This document shows positions 9,473 to 17,896 of a stretch of DNA of 64,000 bases, in pieces (positions within the stretch are counted from its first letter, which is position 1; each line of letters opens with the position of its first letter). Where the stretch lies: positions 62,001 through 126,000 of the forward strand of contig DASRMP010000039.1 in the NCBI GenBank assembly GCA_035647855.1, written 5' to 3'. Below the pieces are notes generated by a model. The model had not been told where the DNA came from. It saw nothing but the letters and a program-made list of their open reading frames with translations, and searched no databases. The stretch comes from JAAZBW01 sp035647855 (GTDB lineage Bacteria; Actinomycetota; Actinomycetes; Actinomycetales; Actinomycetaceae). Position numbers and translations under genes: made by a program.

Positions 9473-9841
9473 TCAGGCGCTGCGGCGACGCATCCGGTCG
9501 GCGTGAAGTCGACCGCTCCGCAGCAGTTCGAGTCTCTCGTTCAGCAGCTCTTCCAGATCCTCGATCGTGCGGCGCTCAAGAAGCATGTCCCAGTGGGTGC
9601 GCGGCTTCTTGACCGGCTTCTCGGGTTCCGGCTTCTCGTGGTTGCGGCGCACCGCTTCCTCGCCGCACTGGTCGCACCCCCAGATCGCCGGGATCTCGGC
9701 GTCGACAGAGAAGGGAAGTGTGACGACGTGGCCGTTCGGGCAGTCGTAGTCCACCAGGAATCGAGGTGCGTACTCGATGTTCTCCTCGGACTCCATGGAC
9801 TTGGCCCCGATAGTCATTCCTCGCAGCGCGCGTTCAGCCAT
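9473..9841 (-). CDS. rbpA: RNA polymerase-binding protein RbpA
   Basis: The 122-residue protein has the RbpA layout: a basic N-terminal tail, a zinc-ribbon-like core with CPNGH and CDQC, then a basic linker and the helical sigma-interaction domain (RRTIEDLEELLNERLELLR). RbpA is an actinobacterial factor that binds RNA polymerase and the principal sigma factor and stabilises the open complex. ATG 9841 is preferred to a GTG two codons upstream because AAAGGGG sits at better spacing. A SigR-type promoter lies about 45 bases upstream, which matches stress control of rbpA in Streptomyces. Confidence 0.92.
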   Translation of the reverse strand: MAERALRGMTIGAKSMESEENIEYAPRFLVDYDCPNGHVVTLPFSVDAEIPAIWGCDQCGEEAVRRNHEKPEPEKPVKKPRTHWDMLLERRTIEDLEELLNERLELLRSGRLHADRMRRRSA

Positions 9842-9883
9842 TTGCACCTACCCCTTTCGATCATCCTCGTCAGCACCTTGTCC

Positions 9884-9909
9884 AACGCTCCGCAACTCAG
9901 ATTTGTTCC
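9884..9909 (-). promoter_or_regulatory. SigR/SigH-type promoter of rbpA
   Basis: Read on the minus strand the sequence is GGAAC, exactly 18 bases, then GTT. This fits the GGAAT-N18-GTT promoter used by actinobacterial thiol-oxidative-stress sigma factors (SigR/SigH). The implied start is roughly 35 bases upstream of the rbpA ATG. rbpA is a known SigR target in Streptomyces coelicolor. Its use here is an inference from sequence. Confidence 0.6.
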
Positions 9910-10020
9910 ATGTTTGCGCGTATGATTCGCGGACGCGCCACCGGGACGTGCGGGCGCCTCAGGATCTTGCCGGGCAACACGCTCCACGCCCGGCATGCCT
10001 GACGCTGGACACGTACGCCG

Positions 10021-10026
10021 TATATT
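10021..10026 (+). promoter_or_regulatory. -10 box of the TetR gene, near-leaderless start
   Basis: TATATT lies 11 bases before the ATG at 10038, so transcription would start only a few bases before the initiator codon. This is a common architecture for actinobacterial regulators. The -35 region (CCTGAC at 9998) is weak. Confidence 0.5.
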
Positions 10027-10037
10027 ACCGTGATCGT

Positions 10038-10517
10038 ATGACGTTGACACGTGACGAAGTGGTCAGGGGAGCGATGGCGGTACTGAGCTCGGAGGGCGCC
10101 GCGGCGCTCTCGATGCGTCGCGTCGCCCGGGAACTCGGGGTCAGCCCGATGGCGCTGTACAACCACGTCGAGAACCGGGCCGACCTCGTGGACGCCATTT
10201 GCGAGTCCTTCCTCCGCTGGACGTTCGATGAGCCCGGGACGATCGCCGAGCAGGCCACGAATCTCTTCGAGGGGTATCGGCGCTGGCCGTACATGAGGGA
10301 GATCGTCCGGGAGGCCAACCCGGAACTGCTGCGTCAGGCATCCGCCGTCGTCGTCAGAAGAGCGGTGCCTGACGAAGCGGGAGACGATGCCGTCACGCGG
10401 GCCGCGGAAGACTGGGCGATCGCCAGTGCGCTCGCGGGGGGACTGGCGGGGGAGATGTACGTCGACGGCGCCGCCGCGTTCACCCGAGCGGTCGCCGCGC
10501 TCAATCGGCCAGGTTGA
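10038..10517 (+). CDS. TetR/AcrR-family regulator, short
   Basis: The N-terminal 50 residues form a clear TetR helix-turn-helix (SMRRVARELGVSPMALYNHVENRADLVDAI). The whole protein is only 159 residues, against about 190-220 for the family, so the ligand-binding domain is short; its C-terminus ends normally. The frame is open upstream, but the -10 box just before ATG 10038 and the HTH position favour this start. It converges on the OFA transporter gene with a hairpin between them. Its target and inducer are unknown. Confidence 0.8.
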   Translation: MTLTRDEVVRGAMAVLSSEGAAALSMRRVARELGVSPMALYNHVENRADLVDAICESFLRWTFDEPGTIAEQATNLFEGYRRWPYMREIVREANPELLRQASAVVVRRAVPDEAGDDAVTRAAEDWAIASALAGGLAGEMYVDGAAAFTRAVAALNRPG

Positions 10518-10540
10518 GGCTTGCGACGGTGAAGAGCGTT

Positions 10541-10581
10541 CACCCGGCCCGGCTGAGAGGAACCCTCAGACGGACCGGGTG
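10541..10581. terminator. Hairpin between the TetR gene and the transporter gene
   Basis: CACCCGG (10541) pairs with CCGGGTG (10575), and CTGAG with CTCAG inside. Two mismatches separate the stem blocks and the loop is seven bases. It lies in the gap between convergent genes, consistent with bidirectional termination. Confidence 0.55.
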
Positions 10582-10599
10582 GCAGGAACGGGAATCACG

Positions 10600-11991
10600 T
10601 TACGAAGCCGGGACCGGTACGGCCTGCTTGGCCTCCCACTCGGCAAGCTCCTGTTCGTAGAGGTCCATGTGCTGCTTCTTGCCGCCCCTCATTCCGATGC
10701 CGGAACCGATGACGTAAATGGCGAGAGCAACGGGCGCGAGCATGAAGCCCAGAGTGTAGGAGCCGGTGGCCGGATCGTAGAACGCGCCCCAGATCGGCGC
10801 TCCGACTGCCTGGCCGAGCGTATAGAAGGCGCCGGCCACCGACCAGATCTTCCCGAACTGCTTGTTGCCCATGGCGGTCGCGGTGATGAGCGGTGGCTGC
10901 ACGGTGCCGTTCGACATACCGGCGCTCATGAAGATCATTCCGATGAACGGAATGAAGGTACCCATCTGGTGGATGTTCGGGAGGAAGATCGCGAAGAAGA
11001 CGGCCTGCAGCGAGAGCGTGATGCCCATCGCCCACAAGATGCCGAGCTTGTCGTTCATGACGCCAAGCGTTGGCTTGATGATGATGAGACCGAGCGTCCA
11101 GGTCATCATGAGCAGGGAGTAGTAGCCGAGCGGGCCACCCATGCCGTCCGGGGGTTCCGTGACGACACGCATGGTCAGGTACGGCGCGACGATCTGGGCC
11201 GAGGAGTGGACGACACCGAGAATGATCGACATCGCACAGATAAGCCAGAGCCACTTGGTGCGGAGCGCCTGCGTGTAGGTGAATCCGGGGATCGGCTTGT
11301 CAAGCTGAGTGGCGGCTACGGCATCGGCGCGAGCTTCCTCGGCACCGTAGGGCTGCAGCCCTACGTCCTGGGGCTTGTTCTGAATCATGAACAGCACGGG
11401 CAGGATCACGACCACGAGCACGACGATTGCCATGATCAGGTAACCGCGGCGGAACGATTCCGGGTCTCCGTTGATGCCGATACCGGGCGTGCCGCCCAGC
11501 GCGGGAACCATGAACGACCATGCGATGCCACCGAAGCCCGTGCCTGCGGTGACCAGTCCGACGACGAGGCCCTTCCTCTTCACGAACCAGTTGTTGACCC
11601 AGAGGATCGGGATGAGCTGGAAGCTGAAACCGTAACCGAGACCGAGCACCACGCCCGCGACGTAGAGCATGAACGGGGAGGGAGCGTTCATGAAGATCAA
11701 CAGGGCGGCCGCGACGATGATCGAGCCCGTGATCATCAGCACCCGGGGGTTCACCTTCGACAGCGCCGGTCCGCCGATGAAGATCATCGACACCACGATG
11801 GACAGCATGAGGAGGGTGAAGTACAGCAGGATCGACGCCTGCGGCGAGTCCGGCATGACCGAGAAGAGATACGGATTGTAGAACGACAACCCGGACAGCG
11901 GGACGGAGCCGCCGATCATGATGATCAGGGCACCGATCGCCACGATCCAGTGCCGGGAGGTCTTCTGCTTGGTGACCGGTACGTCAGCCAT
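10600..11991 (-). CDS. MFS transporter, OFA (oxalate/formate antiporter) type
   Basis: The 463-residue protein has about 12 transmembrane helices and the OFA-family look: SGLSFYNPYLFSVMPDS in the first loop, LGLGYGFSFQLIPI in helix 4-5 and a long central loop (about 220-250). OFA members exchange monocarboxylates or dicarboxylates such as oxalate/formate, but specificity varies widely. The ATG follows AGAAGGTG. It is divergent from the cytidylate-kinase-like gene. No oxalate-decarboxylation genes lie nearby, so the substrate is open. Confidence 0.75.
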   Translation of the reverse strand: MADVPVTKQKTSRHWIVAIGALIIMIGGSVPLSGLSFYNPYLFSVMPDSPQASILLYFTLLMLSIVVSMIFIGGPALSKVNPRVLMITGSIIVAAALLIFMNAPSPFMLYVAGVVLGLGYGFSFQLIPILWVNNWFVKRKGLVVGLVTAGTGFGGIAWSFMVPALGGTPGIGINGDPESFRRGYLIMAIVVLVVVILPVLFMIQNKPQDVGLQPYGAEEARADAVAATQLDKPIPGFTYTQALRTKWLWLICAMSIILGVVHSSAQIVAPYLTMRVVTEPPDGMGGPLGYYSLLMMTWTLGLIIIKPTLGVMNDKLGILWAMGITLSLQAVFFAIFLPNIHQMGTFIPFIGMIFMSAGMSNGTVQPPLITATAMGNKQFGKIWSVAGAFYTLGQAVGAPIWGAFYDPATGSYTLGFMLAPVALAIYVIGSGIGMRGGKKQHMDLYEQELAEWEAKQAVPVPAS

Positions 11992-12184
11992 TGATCGACA
12001 CCTTCTGATTGGCGGGCCTGGGGGCGTGGTGAGGCAGCTTTGCTTCGCGTTTCACCGTAGTCCGGAGAGATACCGTGCAACCGAGGATTGGGAGAATTGC
12101 CCGGATTCCAGTGCAACCGGCCACGCGGACAGTGGCTCCGGAATAGCCTTAGGGGAATCATCGTCCCCAGAAGCGAGGCTACTC

Positions 12185-12796
12185 ATGGGCACAAACGGCA
12201 CGCGGCCGCTGGTCACTCTCTTCGAGGCGTACGGATCTGGTGCGGATGTCGTGGGACCTGCCGTTGCAGAAGCGCTCGGCGTCCCGTGGGTCGGTCAGTC
12301 CGTCAGTTCTGAGGAACTGGACGCCGCGGATCCCCGTGGAACCGGTCGTGTCGATGTCAAGAAGTTCTTCCGGACCCTCGGCTTTGTCGACATCGGCAGC
12401 ATCGACCTGATCGAGAGCCCCGAATCGTCAGTCATCCGTGGAAACGTCTCCTCGGTGCGGGAGCTCAGCAAGGACGGCGGAGTCATCCTCGGCCGGAACG
12501 CGACCGTCATTCTCGCGGATGAGCCCGGCGCTCTGCACGTGAAGCTCGTGGCGCCTCGCGAGGACCGCCTCATCTACGCCGCCAGGTCCGCAAACATTTC
12601 GGGCCGGCAGGCGGAACTTCGCCAACGCCGCGAGGACGAGGCGCGGGCGAACATGTCGATCGAGCTGTGGGGCTGGGACCCCCGGACCACCGATCGGTAC
12701 GACCTCGTAATCAACACCTCGGCGTTCGGGCATCAGGGCGCCATCGAGATGATCCTTGACGCGTACAAGAGGAAGCAGGCACGGCTGGGCGCCTGA
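12185..12796 (+). CDS. Cytidylate-kinase-like family protein
   Basis: The 203-residue protein matches the cytidylate-kinase-like family: an N-terminal segment VTLFEAYGSGADVVGPAVAEALGVPWV where a P-loop would sit, then GGVILGRNATVILAD and VKLVAPREDRL, and a C-terminal DLVINTS. The usual GxxGxGKS P-loop is degenerate (EAYGSGAD), as is common in this family. The reaction is not established. The ATG follows AGAAGCGAGG. It is divergent from the transporter and lies 63 bases before the UvrA-like gene. Confidence 0.65.
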   Translation: MGTNGTRPLVTLFEAYGSGADVVGPAVAEALGVPWVGQSVSSEELDAADPRGTGRVDVKKFFRTLGFVDIGSIDLIESPESSVIRGNVSSVRELSKDGGVILGRNATVILADEPGALHVKLVAPREDRLIYAARSANISGRQAELRQRREDEARANMSIELWGWDPRTTDRYDLVINTSAFGHQGAIEMILDAYKRKQARLGA

Positions 12797-12859
12797 TCCG
12801 CCGCCCGCCGTCTTCCCAGGATGCCGTCGGGCCGGGGGCTCAGTTACCCTGGCCGGACG

Positions 12860-15223
12860 ATGAGCACCGCGTTCGCTGCCGACACCCATGACGTCATCCT
12901 TGTGGAGGGTGCACGGGAGAACAACCTCAAGGACGTCAGCCTCGCCATCCCGAAGCGCCGCCTGACCGTTTTCACCGGTGTCTCCGGATCCGGCAAGAGT
13001 TCGCTCGTCTTCGACACGATCGCCGCAGAGTCCCAGCGGATGATCAACGAGACCTACCCCGCGTTCGTCCAGGGGTTCATGCCGACCCTTGCTCGCCCCG
13101 ACGTGGACTCGCTCGACGGTCTCACCACGGCGATCATCGTCGATCAGGAACGCCTCGGAGCCAACGTCCGCTCAACGGTCGGCACGGTCACCGACGCGAA
13201 CGCGCTTCTGCGCGTGCTGTTCAGTCGGCTGGGCGAACCGCACATCGGCTCGCCGCAGGCGTACTCGTTCAACGTGCCTTCGTCGTCGGGAGCGGGTGCG
13301 GTCACGGTGGACAGGGGCGAGGGCAAGACGATGGCGGAGAAGGTGACGTTCAGCGTCGTCGGCGGGATGTGCCCGAGGTGCGAGGGTACCGGGAGCGTCT
13401 CGGACTTCGATCTCACGGCACTGTACGACGAGACGAAGTCGCTGCGCGAGGGCGCGATCCTGGTCCCGGGCTACGTTCCGGACGGCTGGTACGTGAAGAT
13501 CTACTCCGCGTCCGGCTTCCTCGATCCCGACAAACCGATCGTCAAGTACAACAAGCGAGAGCTCCACGATCTGCTCTACAGGGAGCCGACCAAGGTGAAG
13601 GTGGAGTCGACCAACATCACGTACGAGGGCCTGATCCCGAGGATCCAGAAGTCGATGCTCTCGAAGGACCCGGAGGCGATGCAGCCCCACATCAGGGCCT
13701 TCGTCGACCGTGCCATCACGTTCCAGCGCTGTCCCGAGTGCGACGGTACCCGTCTCGCCGAAGGGGCGAGGCACTCCACGATCAACGGTGTCTCGATCGC
13801 CGACGCGTGCCGCATGCAGCTGACCGATCTCGCCGCGTGGGTGGGAGCGCTCAGGGAGCCGTCCGTGGCGCCGTTGCTGGCGAATCTGGGGCGCACGCTG
13901 GACTCGTTCGTCGAAATCGGGCTCGGATACCTTTCCCTCGAGCGCCCGAGCGGGACCCTGTCCGGCGGTGAGGCGCAGCGAACCAAGATGATCCGGCACC
14001 TCAATTCCTCCCTCACGGATGTCACGTACGTGTTCGACGAGCCGACTGCGGGCCTCCACCCCCACGACGTGCGGCGCATGAACGAGGTGCTGCTGCGGCT
14101 CCGGGACAAGGGCAACACCGTTCTCGTGGTGGAGCACGAGCTCGAGACGATCGCGATCGCGGATCACATCGTCGAACTCGGTCCCGGTGCAGGCTCCGCC
14201 GGTGGCGGGATCTGTTTCGAGGGTGACATCGAAGGTCTGAGAGGGAGTGACACCCTCACGGGCCGTCACCTGGGCGACCGGACCCGTGTCAAGACGGAAA
14301 CGCGGCAGCCAACTGGCGCGTTGGAGATCCGCGGTGCGGGGACCAACAACCTGCAGGATGTCGACGTGGACATTCCACTTGGCGTGCTCGTGGTGGTGAC
14401 GGGCGTGGCAGGTTCGGGCAAGAGCTCGCTCGTCCACGGTTCGATCCCCGACGACGCGGGCGTTGTCGCGATCGACCAGACGCCGATCAGAGGCTCGCGG
14501 CGTTCCAATCCGGCGACCTACACCGGCCTGCTGGACCCGATCCGGAAGGCGTTCGCGAAGGCGAACGGTGTGAAGCCATCGCTCTTCAGCCCGAACTCCG
14601 AGGGCGCCTGTCAGGTCTGCAACGGAAACGGCATGATCTACACGGACCTCGGGTTCATGGAGACCGTCGTGACGGTGTGTGAGGAATGCGAGGGCAGGCG
14701 GTTCCAATCGGCGGTGCTGGAGTACAAGCTGGGCGGCCGTGACATCGCCGAAGTCTTCGAGATGCCGGTGGACGAGGCTCTGCGGTACTTCGAAACCGGC
14801 GAGTCGCGGATTCCCGCCGCCGTGAAGATCCTGGCGAGACTGTCCGACGTCGGACTCGGATATGTCGGGCTCGGGCAGCAGCTGACGTCGCTCTCGGGAG
14901 GCGAACGGCAGCGACTCAAGCTGGCGAGCGAGATCGCGGGCAAGGGCGAGATCTACGTCCTGGATGAGCCCACCACGGGTTTGCACATGGCCGACGTCGA
15001 ACAGCTGCTCGGGCTGCTGGACCGACTGGTGGACTCCGGGAAGTCGGTGATCGTGGTCGAGCACAACCTGGCGGTCATGGCGCACGCCGACTGGATCATC
15101 GATCTCGGCCCGGGCGCCGGATACGACGGCGGGCACGTCGTCTTCGAGGGCACGCCCGCGGACCTCGTGGCTGACGCGTCCACGCTGACGGGCGAACACC
15201 TCGCCGCATGGGTCGCCGGCTGA
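12860..15223 (+). CDS. Class II UvrA-like ABC ATPase (UvrA2/DrrC type)
   Basis: The 787-residue protein has two ABC modules. Walker A motifs are GVSGSGKS (40-47) and GVAGSGKS (515-522), each followed later by a signature (LSGGEAQRTK and LSGGERQRLK). Zinc-finger cysteine pairs CPRCEGTG, CPECDGTR and CQVCNGNG are present. Canonical UvrA is about 950 residues; this protein lacks most of the UvrB-binding insertion, which marks the class II group linked to drug or DNA-adduct resistance. ATG 12860 lies after a TTACCCT sequence that could serve a leaderless transcript. It probably binds DNA adducts, but the ligand is unknown. Confidence 0.85.
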   Translation: MSTAFAADTHDVILVEGARENNLKDVSLAIPKRRLTVFTGVSGSGKSSLVFDTIAAESQRMINETYPAFVQGFMPTLARPDVDSLDGLTTAIIVDQERLGANVRSTVGTVTDANALLRVLFSRLGEPHIGSPQAYSFNVPSSSGAGAVTVDRGEGKTMAEKVTFSVVGGMCPRCEGTGSVSDFDLTALYDETKSLREGAILVPGYVPDGWYVKIYSASGFLDPDKPIVKYNKRELHDLLYREPTKVKVESTNITYEGLIPRIQKSMLSKDPEAMQPHIRAFVDRAITFQRCPECDGTRLAEGARHSTINGVSIADACRMQLTDLAAWVGALREPSVAPLLANLGRTLDSFVEIGLGYLSLERPSGTLSGGEAQRTKMIRHLNSSLTDVTYVFDEPTAGLHPHDVRRMNEVLLRLRDKGNTVLVVEHELETIAIADHIVELGPGAGSAGGGICFEGDIEGLRGSDTLTGRHLGDRTRVKTETRQPTGALEIRGAGTNNLQDVDVDIPLGVLVVVTGVAGSGKSSLVHGSIPDDAGVVAIDQTPIRGSRRSNPATYTGLLDPIRKAFAKANGVKPSLFSPNSEGACQVCNGNGMIYTDLGFMETVVTVCEECEGRRFQSAVLEYKLGGRDIAEVFEMPVDEALRYFETGESRIPAAVKILARLSDVGLGYVGLGQQLTSLSGGERQRLKLASEIAGKGEIYVLDEPTTGLHMADVEQLLGLLDRLVDSGKSVIVVEHNLAVMAHADWIIDLGPGAGYDGGHVVFEGTPADLVADASTLTGEHLAAWVAG

Positions 15224-15304
15224 AGCGCGCGGTGGGCCGACGACGATCGACCGTTGCCGCAGGTCCCAGTGGCGAGGCGTACGGGGCAGTGCGACAGTGG
15301 AAGG

Positions 15305-15637
15305 ATGAACACCGCCGACGAGACACAGAGCAGCCGGAAGCTGACTGCCCAGCAGTTGCTCGACGCCGGTCTCTCCGACTGGCGCCAGCTCTCACAAGCG
15401 CTGCACGCAAGGTTCGCCACCGGTGACTACGCCAAAGGTGCTGCGTTGGTGGCAGCGGTCGCGGAAGCGGCCGACAAAGCGAACCACCACCCGGACGTCA
15501 CTCTGACCTATCCGCATGTGGACATCACCACCCGGAGCCACGACGTCGGGGGCATCACCGTCCGCGACATCGACCTCGCACGCGAGATCAGCCGGATCGC
15601 AGCGGAACAGGGGGTGGTGGCCGAGCCGCGCGACTAG
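15305..15637 (+). CDS. 4a-hydroxytetrahydrobiopterin dehydratase-like
   Basis: This small protein of 110 residues carries the pterin-4a-carbinolamine dehydratase signature ADKANHHPDVTLTYPHVDI, with the HH and second His that act on the 4a-hydroxypterin. The enzyme recycles pterin cofactor after aromatic amino-acid hydroxylation, but many bacteria with this gene have no such hydroxylase. ATG 15305 precedes a coherent N-terminus; the frame is open 17 codons further up without a ribosome site. Confidence 0.85.
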   Translation: MNTADETQSSRKLTAQQLLDAGLSDWRQLSQALHARFATGDYAKGAALVAAVAEAADKANHHPDVTLTYPHVDITTRSHDVGGITVRDIDLAREISRIAAEQGVVAEPRD

Positions 15638-15789
15638 GAGCGCGGCGGAACTCGCGCCCGACACCGCCGACGCCAGGCGACGCTGATGCCGTGCCCAATT
15701 GGGACCTAATGCTGTGCTCCCGCGCCAAACGGCTCGCTATCGTCGGGGAGTAGTGGGCGGGAGGCGGGCCGCCCGGTGAGGAGCCCGGC

Positions 15790-17202
15790 ATGAAGGTGTT
15801 GCGGACCGTTGGTTTCGCGACCCTGCTCCTGCTGTTCGGCATGGCATCCATGCTCGGACTTGGCCCGGTGTCCGGTCCCGGCTCCCTGCCCGGTCCCGCG
15901 ACGGCAGTGGCCGCGAACGCGCAGGACGAGGGCCTCCCTGTCACCCTGTACTTCTTCTGGGGCGATGGATGCGGCCACTGCGCTGCCGCCAAGCCCTATT
16001 TGGAGGACCTTGCGCGGGACCATCCGAGCCTCGTCGTGGCCGACTACGAGGTCTGGGGCAGTCAGGACAACCAGCGGTTGTTCATCGAGATGGCGAACGC
16101 CCACGGGTTCGAACCAAGTGGCGTTCCGACCTTCTTCCTCGGCGATGAGTATTGGGTCGGGTTCAACGCGGAGGTCGTCGGCAACGCGATGACGGCCGCC
16201 GTCGAAGAATGCGTGGCCGAGGGGTGCCGAGACGCGGGCTACGGCATCGTCCCCGGAGCCGCGGAGGGCATACCCGTGCGCGAGGAGGTGCCGCCGGACG
16301 GGCAGCCTGAAGCCGAGGTGGACGAGGACGGCATCATCACGCTCCCCATCGTGGGCGAGGTGGACACGGCAAACCAGTCCCTGGCGCTGACGACGGCCCT
16401 AATCGGGTTCGTGGACGGTTTCAATCCGTGCTCGCTCTGGGTGTTGTCCGTCTTGCTGGCCCTCGCGCTACGGGCGGGCTCTCGGCGGAACATCGTCATC
16501 ATCGGACTCGTGTTCATCGTCGTGACCGCATTCGTGTATGCGCTTTTCATCGCCGGGATATTCACGATCTTCACGGTGGTCAGCATGTCATTGTGGGTGA
16601 GGATCCTCGTTGCGCTGGTGGCGTTCGTTTTCGCCTTCGTGAACATCAAGGACTACTTCTGGTTCCAGGAGGGCATCTCGTTCACGATTCCCGAGGGCAA
16701 GAAGCCGGGCATCTACAGGGGCATCCGTGGCGTCCTGGCCAAGCAGGACTCCATGCCCGCCATGATCGGGGGCACCGTGGTGCTCGCCGCGGGCGTCTCG
16801 GTGGTGGAACTGGCCTGCACGGCCGGTTTCCCCGTGATGTGGACGGGTATCCTCTCGGCTCATGAAGTGAGCGTCACGACCTTCGTGCTGCTCCTCCTGC
16901 TCTACATGCTCATCTACCAACTCGACGAGCTCGCCATCTTCGGCGCCGCCGTCGTGACGATGCGCAGCGCGAAGCTCCAGGAGAAGCACGGCCGCGTTCT
17001 CAAACTCGCGGGCGGCATGCTGATGCTCTCCCTCGGCGTCGTGATGCTCGTGGACCCGAATCTGATGAATTCGATCGGCACCTCGCTGCTGGTGTTCGGT
17101 GCCGCGATCGTGGGGACACTGCTCGTGCTGGTGATCCACCGCAGGATTCTGCCGCGCATGGGCATCTGGATCGGTTCGGAGAGCCAGACTCACACGCGGT
17201 GA
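15790..17202 (+). CDS. Thioredoxin-CcdA fusion, transmembrane thiol reductant carrier
   Basis: The 470-residue protein starts with a signal-anchor (about 5-28), then an extracytoplasmic thioredoxin-like domain with CGHC in WGDGCGHCAAAK and a cis-Pro loop (SGVPTFF). Residues from about 195 form a six-helix CcdA/DsbD-type module with NPCSLW in its first helix and VVELACTAGFP in its fourth. Such proteins pass electrons from cytoplasmic thioredoxin to outer thiols. Having the receiving domain at the N-terminus is the reverse of DsbD. GAGGAG precedes the ATG. It could supply ResA in the nrf operon 13 kb away. Confidence 0.8.
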   Translation: MKVLRTVGFATLLLLFGMASMLGLGPVSGPGSLPGPATAVAANAQDEGLPVTLYFFWGDGCGHCAAAKPYLEDLARDHPSLVVADYEVWGSQDNQRLFIEMANAHGFEPSGVPTFFLGDEYWVGFNAEVVGNAMTAAVEECVAEGCRDAGYGIVPGAAEGIPVREEVPPDGQPEAEVDEDGIITLPIVGEVDTANQSLALTTALIGFVDGFNPCSLWVLSVLLALALRAGSRRNIVIIGLVFIVVTAFVYALFIAGIFTIFTVVSMSLWVRILVALVAFVFAFVNIKDYFWFQEGISFTIPEGKKPGIYRGIRGVLAKQDSMPAMIGGTVVLAAGVSVVELACTAGFPVMWTGILSAHEVSVTTFVLLLLLYMLIYQLDELAIFGAAVVTMRSAKLQEKHGRVLKLAGGMLMLSLGVVMLVDPNLMNSIGTSLLVFGAAIVGTLLVLVIHRRILPRMGIWIGSESQTHTR

Positions 17203-17268
17203 GGCGTTCGCAGCGGCGTTGAGGCCCACGCGGAGCCGGAAGCCTCATCTGTGTCGTACGCTCCGTTC

Positions 17269-17853
17269 ATGGCAGGCGGCCGGCCCCCCGATCTGGAAAA
17301 CTACCGCGGTGCCACGATGACCGACGTCGTGGGGCCGGGGATGCGGCTACTGCTGGTCGGGATCAATCCGGGGCTCTGGTCCGCCGCGGTGGACGCCCCG
17401 TTCGCCCGGCCCGGCAACCGCTTCTGGCCGGCCATGTTCCGCGCAGGCCTGACCTCGCGGCCCGTCGACGCCTCCCGCGGCCTCGATCCCGCCGACCGTC
17501 AAGACCTGCTCGGCAGGGGAGTGGGGATCACGAACCTGGTCGGACATGCGACGGCGCGCGCCGCCGAGTTGAGGCACACCGAACTGCGCGAGGGCGGTAC
17601 CCGGCTCGAGCGGACCGTGGGGGAGTGGCGGCCCGCCGTCGTCGCCGTGCTCGGCCTGACCGCCTACCGAACGGCCTTCGGGCGGCGGTCGGCGACAGCG
17701 GGTGAGCAGACAGAGCCTCTCGCGGGAGCGCTCTTGTGGGTCCTGCCGAACCCGAGCGGGCTCAACGCGCACGAGACGGTGGAGAGCCTGGCCGCGGGCT
17801 ACCGCCAGGTCGCGGAAGCGGCGGGCGTCCCCGGCATGCCCGCGAACCCGTGA
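17269..17853 (+). CDS. mug: Mismatch-specific (G/T-U) DNA glycosylase, Mug family
   Basis: The 194-residue protein has the family 2 uracil-DNA-glycosylase motifs GINPGLWS near the N-terminus and NPSGLNAH near the C-terminus. It excises uracil or ethenocytosine opposite guanine. ATG 17269 gives the usual length before GINPG; a GTG six codons earlier is also in frame. No convincing ribosome site is present, but TACGCT seven bases before the ATG would suit leaderless expression. Confidence 0.85.
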   Translation: MAGGRPPDLENYRGATMTDVVGPGMRLLLVGINPGLWSAAVDAPFARPGNRFWPAMFRAGLTSRPVDASRGLDPADRQDLLGRGVGITNLVGHATARAAELRHTELREGGTRLERTVGEWRPAVVAVLGLTAYRTAFGRRSATAGEQTEPLAGALLWVLPNPSGLNAHETVESLAAGYRQVAEAAGVPGMPANP

Positions 17854-17861
17854 AATCACCA

Positions 17862-17890
17862 TCGACACGGTCGGAATACAAGCGTATTCT
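17862..17890 (+). promoter_or_regulatory. Promoter with overlapping TetR-type operator
   Basis: TCGACA (17862-17867) and TATTCT (17885-17890) are separated by 17 bases and resemble a principal-sigma promoter. A perfect palindrome GAATAC-AAGC-GTATTC (17874-17889) covers the spacer and the -10 box. Transcription would begin at or within a base or two of ATG 17897, making the mRNA leaderless. The downstream TetR gene at 18701 is the obvious candidate repressor. Confidence 0.65.
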
Positions 17891-17896
17891 GGGCCC

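Noticed and set aside
10387..11994. 535-codon plus-strand frame opposite the OFA transporter
   Set aside because: It is highly charged, Asp/His/Arg-rich shadow sequence without a domain.
13172..15199. 675-codon minus-strand frame opposite the UvrA-like gene
   Set aside because: It is a GC-rich shadow of a confirmed gene, rich in Arg/His/Asp with no family motif.
16239..16649. Minus-strand frame opposite the thioredoxin-CcdA fusion
   Set aside because: It is Met/Thr/Ser-rich, the usual mirror of hydrophobic membrane-helix codons.
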